This document shows positions 32,211-41,990 of a stretch of DNA of 64,000 nucleotides, piece by piece. Origin of the DNA: Bacillaceae bacterium JMAK1 (GTDB lineage: Bacteria > Bacillota > Bacilli > Bacillales > Marinococcaceae); the NCBI GenBank assembly GCA_012970285.1, contig JIBW01000007.1, positions 62,001 through 126,000 of the forward strand, read 5' to 3'. How positions within the stretch are numbered: the stretch's first letter is position 1; every line of letters starts with the position of its first letter. Under the pieces are notes generated by a model. That model saw only the letters and a list, made by a program, of their open reading frames with translations, had not been told where the DNA came from and made no database searches. A program made the position numbers and the translations under genes.

Positions 32211-33548
32211 TTAGAGGATGACTGCAGCTATCCAGCCGAAAATCACGAGTGGGATATTAAAGTGTAAAAAGGTCGGTACACACGTATCCCAAATGTGGTT
32301 GTGCTGACCATCTGCATTTAAACCGGCACTTGGACCGAGTGTACTGTCGGATGCTGGAGCACCTGCATCACCAATAGCGCCTGCGGTACCAATTAAAGAA
32401 AGGGTTGCGAGCGGGCTAAAGCCCATCGCAGCACAGATTGGGACGAATAGCGCAGCGATAATTGGTATAGTTGCAAACGATGATCCAATCCCCATCGTAA
32501 TGAGTAAGCCGATTAGAATCATGACGATCGCAGCTAAACCTTTACTATCACCCATCCAATTCGTCGATACCGCAACGATTTGTTCGACGTGGCCAGTTTC
32601 ACGAATAACTTCTGCAAAGCCTGATGCAGCGATCATAACAAACCCGATGAAAGCCATCATTTTCATTCCTTCAGTTAGGAGTGCATCAGACTCTTTAAAA
32701 CGGACTGAGCGACTAAAAACGAGCACGATTAAACCGGCTACACCAGCAAAGATCATACTGTCATAGAGGAGTTGAATGATGATGGTTGCAACAACGGCAA
32801 CAACGGCACTGATAAGTGAGTAGACGGAGTACGTTGCTTGCTCACCATTTTCCTGACCGGCTTCAAGTGGGCGGTTTTCATACTGTCTAGACTTTCGATA
32901 AGAGAAGAACACCGCAACGAGTAAACCGAGAAACATTCCAAGTGTTGGGATAAGCATTGCAGTAGTCATTGCAGTGGATGACTCAAATATGTCGGAGCTC
33001 ATCCCATTTGCTTCAGTATTTTCTATGACGATGCCGTGGAAAATAGCGCCGAAACCGAATGGCAGTAGCATGTATGGTGCTTTTAATCCGAAGGTCATAA
33101 CGGTTGCAATGGCTCTGCGGTCAATCGCTAATTCATTAAGAACTTGCAGAATTGGCGGGATTAGAATTGGAATAAAAGCAATATGAATAGGAATCGCGTT
33201 TTGTGACATACATGAGATTGTAAAGATAATTAAAAAGATCAGCGCTTTCGGCAACGCTTTGGAGCGCGATTCACCCTTTTTACCGACAATTTTAATTGAG
33301 ATGTCCACAAGTAAGCGGGGCAAACCAGTTTTGGAGAGCGCAACAGCAAACGCTCCGAGTACTGCATAACTAAGAGCGATACTGGCACTATCGCCGAGAC
33401 CATCGGAAAATGTCTCAATAGTCCCTTCAAACCCTAATCCACCGAGCAAGCCACCAACGAGGGCAGCGATGATGAGGGAGATGACGACGTGTACGCGCAT
33501 TAAGCTCAAGACGATCATTAGTAAAACGGCAATAACGACAGCATTCAT
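32211..33548 (-). CDS. NhaC/YuiF-like Na+/H+ antiporter family protein
   Basis: Polytopic transporter of 445 aa. The ATG at 33548 is 9 nt from AGAGG; an ATG at 33557 directly abuts it. Family features are SCMSQNAIPIHIAFIPILIPP, the repeated GFVMIAASGFAEVIRETG and the C-terminal GAIGDAGAPASDSTLGPSAGLNADGQHNHIWD segment, characteristic of the Na+/H+ antiporter family that includes YuiF. Probable role is exchange of sodium or an organic cation/anion for protons, useful for an alkaliphile. It is monocistronic. Confidence 0.82.
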   Translation of the reverse strand: MNAVVIAVLLMIVLSLMRVHVVISLIIAALVGGLLGGLGFEGTIETFSDGLGDSASIALSYAVLGAFAVALSKTGLPRLLVDISIKIVGKKGESRSKALPKALIFLIIFTISCMSQNAIPIHIAFIPILIPPILQVLNELAIDRRAIATVMTFGLKAPYMLLPFGFGAIFHGIVIENTEANGMSSDIFESSTAMTTAMLIPTLGMFLGLLVAVFFSYRKSRQYENRPLEAGQENGEQATYSVYSLISAVVAVVATIIIQLLYDSMIFAGVAGLIVLVFSRSVRFKESDALLTEGMKMMAFIGFVMIAASGFAEVIRETGHVEQIVAVSTNWMGDSKGLAAIVMILIGLLITMGIGSSFATIPIIAALFVPICAAMGFSPLATLSLIGTAGAIGDAGAPASDSTLGPSAGLNADGQHNHIWDTCVPTFLHFNIPLVIFGWIAAVIL

Positions 33549-33637
33549 TGAAATCATCCTCTAAAATACTTTAGTTCGATAAATCACTAATACGATAAAA
33601 TGTATGCTATCATTGCTCCTTCATTTTTGTCAATACA

Positions 33638-33664
33638 AAAAAAGCAGCCGAGAAGCTCGGCTGC
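33638..33664 (-). terminator. Terminator of the YitT-family gene
   Basis: GCAGCCGAG (33644-33652) and CTCGGCTGC (33656-33664) pair perfectly; minus-strand TTTTTTT follows. Confidence 0.9.
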
Positions 33665-33670
33665 AACAAT

Positions 33671-34558
33671 TTAGACGGAATAATCACTGTTTTCATTTCG
33701 AGACGTAAGGTTTAAGCGGCGTCGTTTATGTTTTTTCATTAAGAATGTTCCACCAGACACATCTTTTACGTTATGAACGACGATAAAAGCATGTTCATCG
33801 ACTTCTTCGATAATCTTTTTTAAATAAAAAAGACGTGGGGTTTGAATCACAATATAAATCACATCACGTGATTCTTTTGTGTACATTCCGTGCCCAGAGA
33901 AGACAGTCGCACTGGCTGACATCTTTTCAATGACAGCATCTGCAATTTCCTCAGCATGAGGAGAAACGATGTTCACAGCTTTTCTCGTATTAATTCCTTC
34001 AAGGATGAAATCAGTTGCTTTCTTGCCGATGAAGAGTGCAACAATTGTATACATTGTGAGCTGTGGTCCGATAATGAACATTCCACTCAAAACGATAAGA
34101 AGATCTAACACGAAGTTCGTAGCAGTTAAATCCCATCCGAAGCGGTAGTTTAACATTCTTGCAATGATTGACGTACCACCCATCGTAGAGCTACCACGAA
34201 AGATTAAACCGAAGCCAAAGCCGGTAAGTAATCCAGCAAAAATTGCTGCAATCAGTGGATCATCAATCGGCTGACCAAGATTCTCTGCGAAGTAAATGAA
34301 TAAAGACAATAACGGAATGTTCAGAATTGAAAGCATGACCATTCTTCTTGGTAACAATCGGTAACCGATGATGAGTAGAACTCCATTCACGATCAATGTC
34401 ACTAGTGCTGGGGATAACTCCACCGCGTAATAAAGCAGTAAAGATAGACCAGCTACCCCACCTTCTGCCAGTTGATTAGGCATTGAAAGTAAAGTGATGG
34501 ATAAGGCAAATAAAAACGTTCCAGATGTCATGAGGGCTAAATCTTTAGCGATTCTCAC
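33671..34558 (-). CDS. YitT-family membrane protein (DUF161 plus DUF2179)
   Basis: A 295-aa membrane protein. Five to six spans (about 8-165) carry the DUF161/YitT core with GGVAGLSLLLYY and FRGSSTMGGTSIIARML; the cytosolic C-terminus (about 205-280) is a DUF2179 domain (SASATVFSGHGMYTKESRDVIYIV...HAFIVVHNVKDVSGG). GTG at 34558 follows AAAGGAAG by 9 nt; an ATG at 34609 has no ribosome site. Function of the family is unknown. Confidence 0.88.
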   Translation of the reverse strand: MRIAKDLALMTSGTFLFALSITLLSMPNQLAEGGVAGLSLLLYYAVELSPALVTLIVNGVLLIIGYRLLPRRMVMLSILNIPLLSLFIYFAENLGQPIDDPLIAAIFAGLLTGFGFGLIFRGSSTMGGTSIIARMLNYRFGWDLTATNFVLDLLIVLSGMFIIGPQLTMYTIVALFIGKKATDFILEGINTRKAVNIVSPHAEEIADAVIEKMSASATVFSGHGMYTKESRDVIYIVIQTPRLFYLKKIIEEVDEHAFIVVHNVKDVSGGTFLMKKHKRRRLNLTSRNENSDYSV

Positions 34559-34682
34559 GCAAAAACACTTCCTTTCTCTCTCTATTGGAATTGTTGTAGG
34601 CGAGATCATCTTAACACTTCCATTGTGACAAATTTCGTACTTTTCCTTAAAATGAAGTGAGAATAACTGGAAAGGTTGTGAT

Positions 34683-35672
34683 GTGTTGAAAGCGGTAGGG
34701 TTTTATAAAGGCTCACAATTACAGGATGTTTCGGTAGAGAAGCCAAAAGCGACGGGGCGTAATCTCGTAGTCAATGTTCAAGCAGTATCGGTGAACCCGG
34801 TTGATACGAAGCAATTTAAGGCAGGAACTGAAGATGAGATGCATCCGAGAATTCTTGGGTATGATGCATCTGGAATCGTTGAAGAAGTCGGTGAGGAGGT
34901 TACATTGTTTATGCCTGGCGATCACGTCTATTACGCAGGTGATGTGACAAAAGCTGGGACAAACAGTGAGTATCATCTTGTAGATGAGCGAATCGTTGGC
35001 CAAAAGCCGGAATCATTGTCTTTTGGTGAAGCTGCGGCGATGCCTCTTACGACAATTACAGCTTATGAAGGGCTATTTGATCGCTTGAATGTTTCGAAAG
35101 ATGTTGAGGACAATAAAGGAAAACAAATACTGATTGTAGGCAGTGCAGGAGGTGTCGGTTCTGTAGCCATCCAGCTCGCGAAAAAAGTTGGCTTAAATGT
35201 GATTGCCTCAGCCTCTCGTACGAAAACGTCAGAGTGGGTTAAGTATCTTGGTGCAGATGTTGTCATTAATCATCAGCAACCATTGGATGAACAATTACGT
35301 AAACATGTAGATTACGTCTTTTGTTGCACACATTTAACGACGCATTGGGATGCCATTTGCGAAGTCATTGCTCCAGAAGGGAAGATTGTGAGTATCGTTT
35401 CAGAAGAGAAGGTCGACCTTAATAAGTTAAAGACAAAAAGTGCTACGTTTTCCTATGAATTTATGTTCACACGTGCAATGTATGAAACGGAAACGATGAT
35501 TAAGCAACACCATCTATTAAATGAGGTAAGTGAGCTCATTGATCAAGGTGAAATTCAACATACGATGACTGAAATTCACTCTCCGCTAAATGCAAAAACA
35601 GTCGCTAAAGCACATGAAAAGCTACAATCACAATCGATGATTGGCAAGCTTGTTATCGAGATGAAGAATTGA
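34683..35672 (+). CDS. Zinc-independent quinone oxidoreductase-like MDR protein
   Basis: NAD(P)H-dependent oxidoreductase of 329 aa of the medium-chain dehydrogenase/reductase superfamily (zinc-binding alcohol dehydrogenase family 1). It has the N-terminal GroES-like fold (VNPVDTKQF, LGYDASGIVEEVGEEV, FMPGDHVYYAG) and the Rossmann motif VGSAGGVGSVAIQLAKKVG. No structural-zinc cysteine cluster is present, as in quinone reductases. GTG start with AAAGG 7 nt upstream. Substrate probably a quinone or enone. Confidence 0.87.
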   Translation: MLKAVGFYKGSQLQDVSVEKPKATGRNLVVNVQAVSVNPVDTKQFKAGTEDEMHPRILGYDASGIVEEVGEEVTLFMPGDHVYYAGDVTKAGTNSEYHLVDERIVGQKPESLSFGEAAAMPLTTITAYEGLFDRLNVSKDVEDNKGKQILIVGSAGGVGSVAIQLAKKVGLNVIASASRTKTSEWVKYLGADVVINHQQPLDEQLRKHVDYVFCCTHLTTHWDAICEVIAPEGKIVSIVSEEKVDLNKLKTKSATFSYEFMFTRAMYETETMIKQHHLLNEVSELIDQGEIQHTMTEIHSPLNAKTVAKAHEKLQSQSMIGKLVIEMKN

Positions 35673-35692
35673 ACAATTTTGTTCAATTCTTC
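35663..35692. terminator. Long dyad over the stop of the oxidoreductase gene
   Basis: GAAGAATTGAACAA (35663-35676) and TTGTTCAATTCTTC (35679-35692) are perfectly complementary and include the TGA stop at 35670-35672. TCTCTTCT follows instead of a pure T tract. Probable terminator or 3'-end protector. Confidence 0.65.
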
Positions 35693-35884
35693 TCTTCTCT
35701 ACTACATAATCTGAATATTTTTCAGGATTGAAATTTAATACTAACGAAGATAAAATAGTTGAAGACGTGTGCCAACATATGCCTACACAGAACGTTCACA
35801 AGCTTATTTGTAGAATGACGGTTTTTTTATAGAAATCATGGTAAACTAACGAAAGATACTTAGTCGATAGGAAAGAGGGGGAAC

Positions 35885-36844
35885 ATGCGGAGTAATGTAA
35901 AAGTCAACAAAACGATGGATAAGGCTGCACCTGCGTCAGCGACTGCCTCTCTATCCATACCACGACAACGTACTTCAAAAGTAATCGCTGAAACCGTAAA
36001 GACAGGCATCGTTAAGTCGAACTTAATTGCGATGTTTGCCGGTATGGCGCTAGCGCTTTATGCAAATCAATTAAATCCACTAATTATGATTCCTGAAATT
36101 GTGCTTGCGACAATTGGTTCAGCTTTTGTCATTGGTGCAGCAGGAACATTTAATAATTTATATGATCGCGACATTGATCGGGTTATGGAGCGGACGAAGA
36201 ATCGCCCTACCGTTACAGGGGTAATGTCACTGCGAAACGGATTGATTTTCGGTAGCGCACTTGCGATCTTAGGACTTATATCATTATTTATTGCATCACC
36301 GCTTGCGGGATTATTCGGTTTCTTAGGCTTGTTTTTGTATGTAATTCCATACACGATGTGGACAAAGCGTCGTACCATTTATAACACTGAAATTGGAAGT
36401 CTATCTGGTGCAGTTCCACCGTTAATTGGGTGGGCAGCAATTTCAAGCGATATGATGAGCCCAGGTGTCTTAGGACTCTTTATCGTGATGTTGTTATGGC
36501 AAATGCCACATTTCTATGCGATTGCAATTCGAAAGCATGATGAGTACAAGGCAGCATCTGTACCGATGTTACCTGTCGTTAAAGGATTAAGAAGAACATA
36601 TTTGCAAACGAACTTTTACTTAGTGTTGCTGATTGCAGCGAGTTTCTTGTTCTTGCCACTAAGTCTAGGAATTGTTCTCGTAGCCCTTCTTCTAAGTGGA
36701 GCATGGCTCGTACTTAGCATTGTGGGCTATCATAAGATGGATGAGCAGAAATGGGCACGTGTTATGTTTATCTATTCGTTAAATCATATGAGTATTTTAT
36801 TTGCGACAATTATCTTGTATTGCATTGTGGCAACGGTCTTTTAA
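35885..36844 (+). CDS. ctaB: Protoheme IX farnesyltransferase (heme O synthase)
   Basis: Membrane prenyltransferase of 319 aa that adds farnesyl to protoheme to make heme O for haem-copper oxidases. The UbiA-family diphosphate site NNLYDRDIDRVMERTKNRP is intact, and further family segments YNTEIGSLSGAVPPLIGWAA and LLWQMPHFYAIAIRKHDEY are present, with about nine spans. A polar N-terminal extension of about 35 residues precedes the first span. AGAGGGGGAAC lies before ATG. No cta neighbours occur, so this may be a second copy (CtaO-like). Confidence 0.92.
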   Translation: MRSNVKVNKTMDKAAPASATASLSIPRQRTSKVIAETVKTGIVKSNLIAMFAGMALALYANQLNPLIMIPEIVLATIGSAFVIGAAGTFNNLYDRDIDRVMERTKNRPTVTGVMSLRNGLIFGSALAILGLISLFIASPLAGLFGFLGLFLYVIPYTMWTKRRTIYNTEIGSLSGAVPPLIGWAAISSDMMSPGVLGLFIVMLLWQMPHFYAIAIRKHDEYKAASVPMLPVVKGLRRTYLQTNFYLVLLIAASFLFLPLSLGIVLVALLLSGAWLVLSIVGYHKMDEQKWARVMFIYSLNHMSILFATIILYCIVATVF

Positions 36845-36852
36845 ACGTTCAA

Positions 36853-36886
36853 AAAAAGATGAATGGTCAACACCATTCATCTTTTT
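36853..36886. terminator. Bidirectional intrinsic terminator
   Basis: AAAAAGATGAATGG (36853-36866) and CCATTCATCTTTTT (36873-36886) pair perfectly around TCAACA, between convergent ctaB and GNAT genes. Confidence 0.92.
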
Positions 36887-36891
36887 GGCAT

Positions 36892-37344
36892 CTAATGGCG
36901 AACTAAACATTGTAACCACACCCCAGGTTCTGCTTCAGAGATGTAGTCGTGAACAAAGCCGAATCGGCGATAGAGATCGATGGCAGGTGTGTTGAGGCTA
37001 CCGGTTTGAACGTGAATCGGTCCTGATTTACTTGTCGTTAAGATGTGATCAACGAGCCGGCTTGCAACACCTTTTCGAAAGTGTGTCGGTACAACACAGA
37101 GCCGAGTGATTTGATAATGCTGTTCCCGTTTTTCATAAGCGATAAACCCGAGTAAGTGGTCATTATCATCACAACAGCCAATGAACGTTTCTTGGCTCAG
37201 CCTAATCGTATCTATGTTATCGTTCAGATAAGGGATCCCATCAAAGCCGATAATCTTTGATTCTTCTTTATACGCAGGGCATTGAACGGAAAGAATGTCT
37301 TTTGCAATTGACGTATTCGCATGATCCAAGCGACGAATTTGCAT
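36892..37344 (-). CDS. GNAT-family N-acetyltransferase
   Basis: A 150-aa acetyl-CoA-dependent acetyltransferase. The motif A segment ITRLCVVPTHFRKGVASRLVDHIL contains the acetyl-CoA pyrophosphate loop (Q/RxxGxG/A as FRKGVA); motif B is NTPAIDLYRRFGFV. GGGAGG is 7 nt before the ATG. Substrate unknown. Confidence 0.85.
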   Translation of the reverse strand: MQIRRLDHANTSIAKDILSVQCPAYKEESKIIGFDGIPYLNDNIDTIRLSQETFIGCCDDNDHLLGFIAYEKREQHYQITRLCVVPTHFRKGVASRLVDHILTTSKSGPIHVQTGSLNTPAIDLYRRFGFVHDYISEAEPGVWLQCLVRH

Positions 37345-37567
37345 GCATGGCCTCCCTATATAGAATCAACTTTAATCATCTTAAAGAGTATTCTAGCATA
37401 TTTGACTAATGATTATTGCCGGAATGATCAATTAATTCATCTGTATCTTATGAAGAAAAGGTATGGATTGCGCACGTCCTAAAGAGTTGGTGAGAAATAA
37501 CAAAATGCTTACGAGCGGTTTAATGATATGATAATAGATATGTACTAGACACGAGGAGGAATTTCGT

Positions 37568-38524
37568 TTGACTCAACCAAACTTGCAAATACAACAAGTG
37601 ATTGAAGCAGTGGAACAAGTCGTCATCGGGAAGCGGGAAACGATTAAGCTTGCTGTGATTGCGCTCTTGGCGAAAGGGCATGTATTGATTGAGGACGTAC
37701 CAGGGGTAGGGAAAACGATGCTCGTGCGTGCGATTTCAAAAGTAACAAACGCTGAATTTCGTCGAATTCAGTTCACTCCAGACTTATTACCATCAGATGT
37801 TACGGGTGTTTCAATATACAATCAAGACCAACAAACCTTTGAATTCCGTGCAGGACCAATTATGGGCAACATTGTGTTAGCAGATGAAATCAATCGCTCG
37901 TCTCCAAAGACCCAATCGGCTTTGCTAGAAGCATTAGAAGAAGGAAAAGTGACAATTGACGGAGAAACACACCAGCTTCACGATCCATTTTTTGTCATGG
38001 CAACACAAAATCCAATTGAGCATGGTGGAACGTATCCTTTGCCTGAGGCACAGTTGGACCGTTTTCTTTTTCGAATCAAGATGGGCTACCCTACAGAAGC
38101 AGATGAGTTGGAATTACTCTCAATGACTGAACATGGCCATCCAATTGATCATTTGCAACCCGTTATTCATGTGGACGATCTTGTCATTATGCAAAAAGAA
38201 GTTCCAGCAGTCTATGTAGACGGAGCCGTTAAGCAATACATTGTCTCGCTTGTACGGGAAACACGTCAGCTCGAAGGCGTAGAGCTAGGCGTTAGTCCAC
38301 GGGGGGCAATTGCACTGATGCGTGCTAGTCAGGCGCTTGCTTATGTTGAAGGTCGCAGCTATGTGTTGCCAGATGATGTGAAGTATCTTGCACCTTATGT
38401 ACTCGGTCATCGTCTTGTTGTCGATACAGATTTACTTTCTGCACAATCTGAAGATGCAGAGAAAATTGAACAGGTATTGCGTAAAGTAAGTGTTCCTACT
38501 GCGTCGAAGGACTTTGTGCGATGA
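37568..38524 (+). CDS. MoxR-family AAA+ ATPase (YeaC-like)
   Basis: Cytosolic MoxR AAA+ ATPase, 318 aa, with Walker A DVPGVGKTM, Walker B LADEINRSSPKTQSALLEAL, sensor 1 MATQNPIEHGGTYPLPEAQLDRF and the C-terminal lid with SPRGAIALMRASQALA. MoxR proteins act as chaperones with DUF58/VWA partners; here the DUF58 gene overlaps by 4 nt. TTG start with GAGGAGG about 10 nt upstream. Equivalent to yeaC of B. subtilis by order of neighbours. Confidence 0.92.
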   Translation: MTQPNLQIQQVIEAVEQVVIGKRETIKLAVIALLAKGHVLIEDVPGVGKTMLVRAISKVTNAEFRRIQFTPDLLPSDVTGVSIYNQDQQTFEFRAGPIMGNIVLADEINRSSPKTQSALLEALEEGKVTIDGETHQLHDPFFVMATQNPIEHGGTYPLPEAQLDRFLFRIKMGYPTEADELELLSMTEHGHPIDHLQPVIHVDDLVIMQKEVPAVYVDGAVKQYIVSLVRETRQLEGVELGVSPRGAIALMRASQALAYVEGRSYVLPDDVKYLAPYVLGHRLVVDTDLLSAQSEDAEKIEQVLRKVSVPTASKDFVR

Positions 38525-39708
38525 AACGAAAAATCGGCTCACTGATTAAGCAGTTGGTGAGAACGTTACTTCTTTTATCAATGTTAGTCATTTTGTATAG
38601 TTACGCCATGTTTCAAGGGGGATTTATTAGTTGGTTCCTCTTTTATAGTGTAACGACAGTTGTTTTGTTAGGGTTTGTGACCGCGCTTTTTCCACTTCGC
38701 TTCATTTCTGTAGATCGGTATATTCAAAAGCCGTATCTTGAAAATGGCGATCATGCAACGGTCAAAGTTACGATCAAAAAGAACGTGCCGATTCCGCTTT
38801 TTTATCTAGGGGTGTATGATGCTCCTCCGAACTCTATTCGTGTTGAAAGTCACCCTGGCTCGTTTTTCTTTATGCTGTTTAAAAAGGAACAAACGTACAG
38901 TTATGTAATCCGTGGTGACAAGCGTGGTGTACACGCTTTTTCAGAAGTCGAGCTAGAGACGGGTGACATGATTGGTTTGATTAAGCGCAGACGGATGGTC
39001 CGTGTAGAGAATGAAATCCGTGTTTATCCAAAACGTGCGAGCTTGCCAATGGCATTCTCAAGCCTGCGTAAAGCAATAAAATTGCAAAATGAAGGAAACT
39101 CGAGTCGTCGGATGACATTTAATGAGACACTCGATTTCTCACATTTACGTGAGTATGCACCGGGTGATCGCTTATCAACAATTGATTGGAAAGTAACAGC
39201 AAGACGAGGGGAACTCGCAACTAAAGAATTCGATACTGAAGACCCAAAAGGGTTTACCGTATTGTTGGATTGTCGTGCGGACGCTGATGAGCCATTTGAG
39301 GCAGCTGTTGAATGGGTTGCAGGACTTGTACACCATTCATTTACAGAAAAAGATGTGATGAATTTCGCAGCAGTTTCCTCAAACCCACTGGCACTTAATA
39401 AGACATATGAACAAAAACAATTGCGACAAGTGATGAACGTGTTGACGAATGTAGAACGAGATGAACTTGAAGAAAGTGTACAGTTGCATCGATCGTTCTC
39501 TTTGTTAAAAACCATCGTTTATGTAGTACCGACAGTGACGGACAAAACAACTGCAATGCTCAAACAGCTGTCTTCAAGAGGGTACAAGCTCATCGTATTT
39601 TACGGAGATGAGGGGAATACGAATGATCGAGTGCTCAGACAGTTGGACGTTCATTTGCTTGCGATGCCAATCGATCAGAATTATAAACGTAGGAGGCGAG
39701 CTTCATAA
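38521..39708 (+). CDS. DUF58 membrane protein (YeaD-like)
   Basis: A 395-aa protein with two N-terminal spans (about 14-33, 37-60) and a cytosolic VWA-like DUF58 domain. The family signature GDRLSTIDWKVTARRGELATKEFDTE is intact, with an LDCRAD segment in the position of the metal-site strand. It is expected to work with the MoxR ATPase. ATGA overlap with moxR and TAATG overlap with the transglutaminase gene show tight coupling. Exact process unknown. Confidence 0.9.
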   Translation: MKRKIGSLIKQLVRTLLLLSMLVILYSYAMFQGGFISWFLFYSVTTVVLLGFVTALFPLRFISVDRYIQKPYLENGDHATVKVTIKKNVPIPLFYLGVYDAPPNSIRVESHPGSFFFMLFKKEQTYSYVIRGDKRGVHAFSEVELETGDMIGLIKRRRMVRVENEIRVYPKRASLPMAFSSLRKAIKLQNEGNSSRRMTFNETLDFSHLREYAPGDRLSTIDWKVTARRGELATKEFDTEDPKGFTVLLDCRADADEPFEAAVEWVAGLVHHSFTEKDVMNFAAVSSNPLALNKTYEQKQLRQVMNVLTNVERDELEESVQLHRSFSLLKTIVYVVPTVTDKTTAMLKQLSSRGYKLIVFYGDEGNTNDRVLRQLDVHLLAMPIDQNYKRRRRAS

Positions 39709-41879
39709 TGAGTAGAGATACTTCATTGATCCGCCACCCCCAGTTAGCTGTTCTATACGTATTAGGGTTTTTATTACTTGCGGAGTGGCTGTTTCCACTT
39801 CCGCAATTTACTGATACAGGTTACGTCATTGTGTTTCTAATATTGGCTGGGTTTTTCTTTGTTTTAAACGCCATCCCAATGTCTTCGTGGTTTCGGATTC
39901 CACTTGTGCTACTTGCAATCTTTGTGAGTTTGGATGTGATCTTCTTTACGGAGACGTTTATGTCATTTTCTTGGTGGCAGACGTTATTGAATGAGACGGT
40001 TACTCAAGGAAGCTTACTTTTAACAGGTGATTGGCAAGCGTTATCCCCAATGTTTCGAACTTTCCTGTTTATGGTCATGATCATGTTAATGAGTTTTCTT
40101 ATTTATTACTGGGTCGTTTATGTAAAGAGGATCTTATTCTTCTTCGCATGTTCAGTCATTTATGTGGCAATTTTAGACACGTTTACGTTGTATGAAGGTT
40201 CTTGGGCAATGATTCGACTCGTGTTAATCGGCTTTGTATTGCTAGCTTATCTTAAGTTGTCACGATTAAGCACGGTTTACGCGAATATATCATGGCGAGA
40301 CTGGACGCGTTGGTCGATTGGAACAACACTGGTCATCTTAGTGGCAGGTAGTGTTGCCTTTTTCGGTCCGAAATTTTCACCACAATGGCCAAATCCCGTC
40401 CCTTATATACAGGCAGCAGGTGGATTTGGAGAGGGATACTCAACTGAGAATCGCAGGATTGGATACGGTGAGCATGATGACAGACTTGGTGGAGGTTTTG
40501 AATTAGACGAATCACCGGTCATGTATGCTGAAGTGGAGGATCCTGGTTATTGGAGAGGCGAGGCCAAACACATCTATACAGGCCATGGTTGGGAGTCAGA
40601 ACAGCACGGAGAAGCTGTTGAAGAGCAAGGTGAACTGAACTTATACGAAGAGCAAACGGAAGTGGAAGAAAAAGAAGCAACACTCCGCTATACGTCTTAT
40701 TTTCAAACGAGGGAACTCATTTTTGCACAAGGCGAATTTTTTGAGGCTACATCTGCAGGACAATCGCTTAATTATTATGTGGATGCAATTAGTGGGCGAA
40801 TTGAAATGGGATCAGGTTACGATGAAGAAGCAGGGATGAACCTTTCTTATCGTGACGCAGAGTTTTCAATTGAGGGGATGCAAGAGGTTCCATTTCAAGA
40901 AGGTGAAGCTGGTGATCCAGAAGGAATTGAATTAAGGTATTTACAAACACCAGAAGACTTGCCTGAGCGTGTGACCGAATTGGCTGCAGAAATTACTGAT
41001 GAAGAAACGGATCGTTATCGTGCGGTTCGAGCCGTAGAGGATCATCTACGTAATGAATACGAGTATGAAACTGAAGACGTTCCGATCCCTGAAGAGGGAC
41101 AAGATTATGTGGATCAGTTTTTATTTGAGAGTCAAATTGGATATTGCGATAACTTCTCTACGGCAATGGTCGTGATGCTCCGAAGCCAAGACATTCCTGC
41201 TCGCTGGGTGAAAGGCTTCACACCTGGTGAGGAAGTTGAAGATGGTACGTATCAAGTCACAAACGCCAATGCTCACTCATGGGTTGAAGTTTATTTCCCA
41301 GAAGTTGGCTGGGTACCATTTGAACCGACTCCAGGATTTAATAACGAAGCGAACCACGCCTACACGGACTTAGAGCTTTCAGATTCACCTGATTTAGACG
41401 ATCCTGATGTTCCAGATCCTTTAGAGGATGAACAGCTTGATGAAGGTGATACTAATGAGGAAGAAGAAAGTGCAGCAGCGGGCAGTTCAGACACTGACGG
41501 AGGGTTATCACCTGTTCTAATTGGAACGGTCAGTGTAATGCTTTTAGGTGGGATTATCGTTTTCTTCTTGCGCGAGCGAATTATCGTCAAGTGGATGAAG
41601 AGGAAACACCAAGATATTCAAAGCACTGAGCAGTTCCAACGAGCGTATTTATCCTTACTTTGGTTACTCAGATTTACTGGATTTAAGCGTAATAAATACG
41701 AGACATTGTCAGAATATGCAAATCGAATTGATCAACGGTTGGATAATGAGAACTTTACGCTATTAACCCGTCAGTATGAAGATTTGTATTATGGAAAAGA
41801 GCGTTCGTCCATTATGGATGGAACGAACCAGCGATATCACCAACTGTTGCGGGATGTTCACAGTCGGATCGCGAGATAA
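39708..41879 (+). CDS. Membrane transglutaminase-like protein (YebA-like)
   Basis: A 723-aa protein. Six or so N-terminal spans (about 12-225) precede a large extracytoplasmic region with a transglutaminase/protease core: catalytic Cys in IGYCDNFSTAMVVMLRSQDI, His in NANAHSWVEVYFPEVGW and Asp/Glu in VPFEPTPGF. An acidic linker (about 560-600, rich in Asp/Glu/Ser) leads to one more span (about 605-625) and a cytosolic DUF4129-like tail. Third gene of the moxR-DUF58-TGase operon; together the set may modify or process cell-envelope proteins. Whether it cross-links or cleaves is unknown. Confidence 0.9.
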   Translation: MSRDTSLIRHPQLAVLYVLGFLLLAEWLFPLPQFTDTGYVIVFLILAGFFFVLNAIPMSSWFRIPLVLLAIFVSLDVIFFTETFMSFSWWQTLLNETVTQGSLLLTGDWQALSPMFRTFLFMVMIMLMSFLIYYWVVYVKRILFFFACSVIYVAILDTFTLYEGSWAMIRLVLIGFVLLAYLKLSRLSTVYANISWRDWTRWSIGTTLVILVAGSVAFFGPKFSPQWPNPVPYIQAAGGFGEGYSTENRRIGYGEHDDRLGGGFELDESPVMYAEVEDPGYWRGEAKHIYTGHGWESEQHGEAVEEQGELNLYEEQTEVEEKEATLRYTSYFQTRELIFAQGEFFEATSAGQSLNYYVDAISGRIEMGSGYDEEAGMNLSYRDAEFSIEGMQEVPFQEGEAGDPEGIELRYLQTPEDLPERVTELAAEITDEETDRYRAVRAVEDHLRNEYEYETEDVPIPEEGQDYVDQFLFESQIGYCDNFSTAMVVMLRSQDIPARWVKGFTPGEEVEDGTYQVTNANAHSWVEVYFPEVGWVPFEPTPGFNNEANHAYTDLELSDSPDLDDPDVPDPLEDEQLDEGDTNEEEESAAAGSSDTDGGLSPVLIGTVSVMLLGGIIVFFLRERIIVKWMKRKHQDIQSTEQFQRAYLSLLWLLRFTGFKRNKYETLSEYANRIDQRLDNENFTLLTRQYEDLYYGKERSSIMDGTNQRYHQLLRDVHSRIAR

Positions 41880-41901
41880 CATTGACCACTACCAAGGTTA
41901 T

Positions 41902-41930
41902 TGATAAAATTATGTTCGTATTTTATAAGC
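41902..41930 (+). promoter_or_regulatory. guaA promoter with a PurBox in the spacer
   Basis: TTGATA (41902-41907) and TATAAG (41925-41930) are exactly 17 bp apart. The spacer holds TATGTTCGTATTTT (41912-41925), whose complement contains the PurR core ACGAACAT in A/T context, near identical to the better box at pbuG. The expected partner 17 nt upstream is degenerate. This indicates PurR repression of guaA. Confidence 0.7.
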
Positions 41931-41990
41931 GAAACGTCTATCTTTTAGACACGAGACAATGTCTTGATCATAAACTCACGAGGTGCAATG

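Noticed and set aside
41880-41990. Purine riboswitch in the guaA leader.
   Set aside because: The leader of about 50 nt is too short and lacks the conserved core; only the PurBox is supported.
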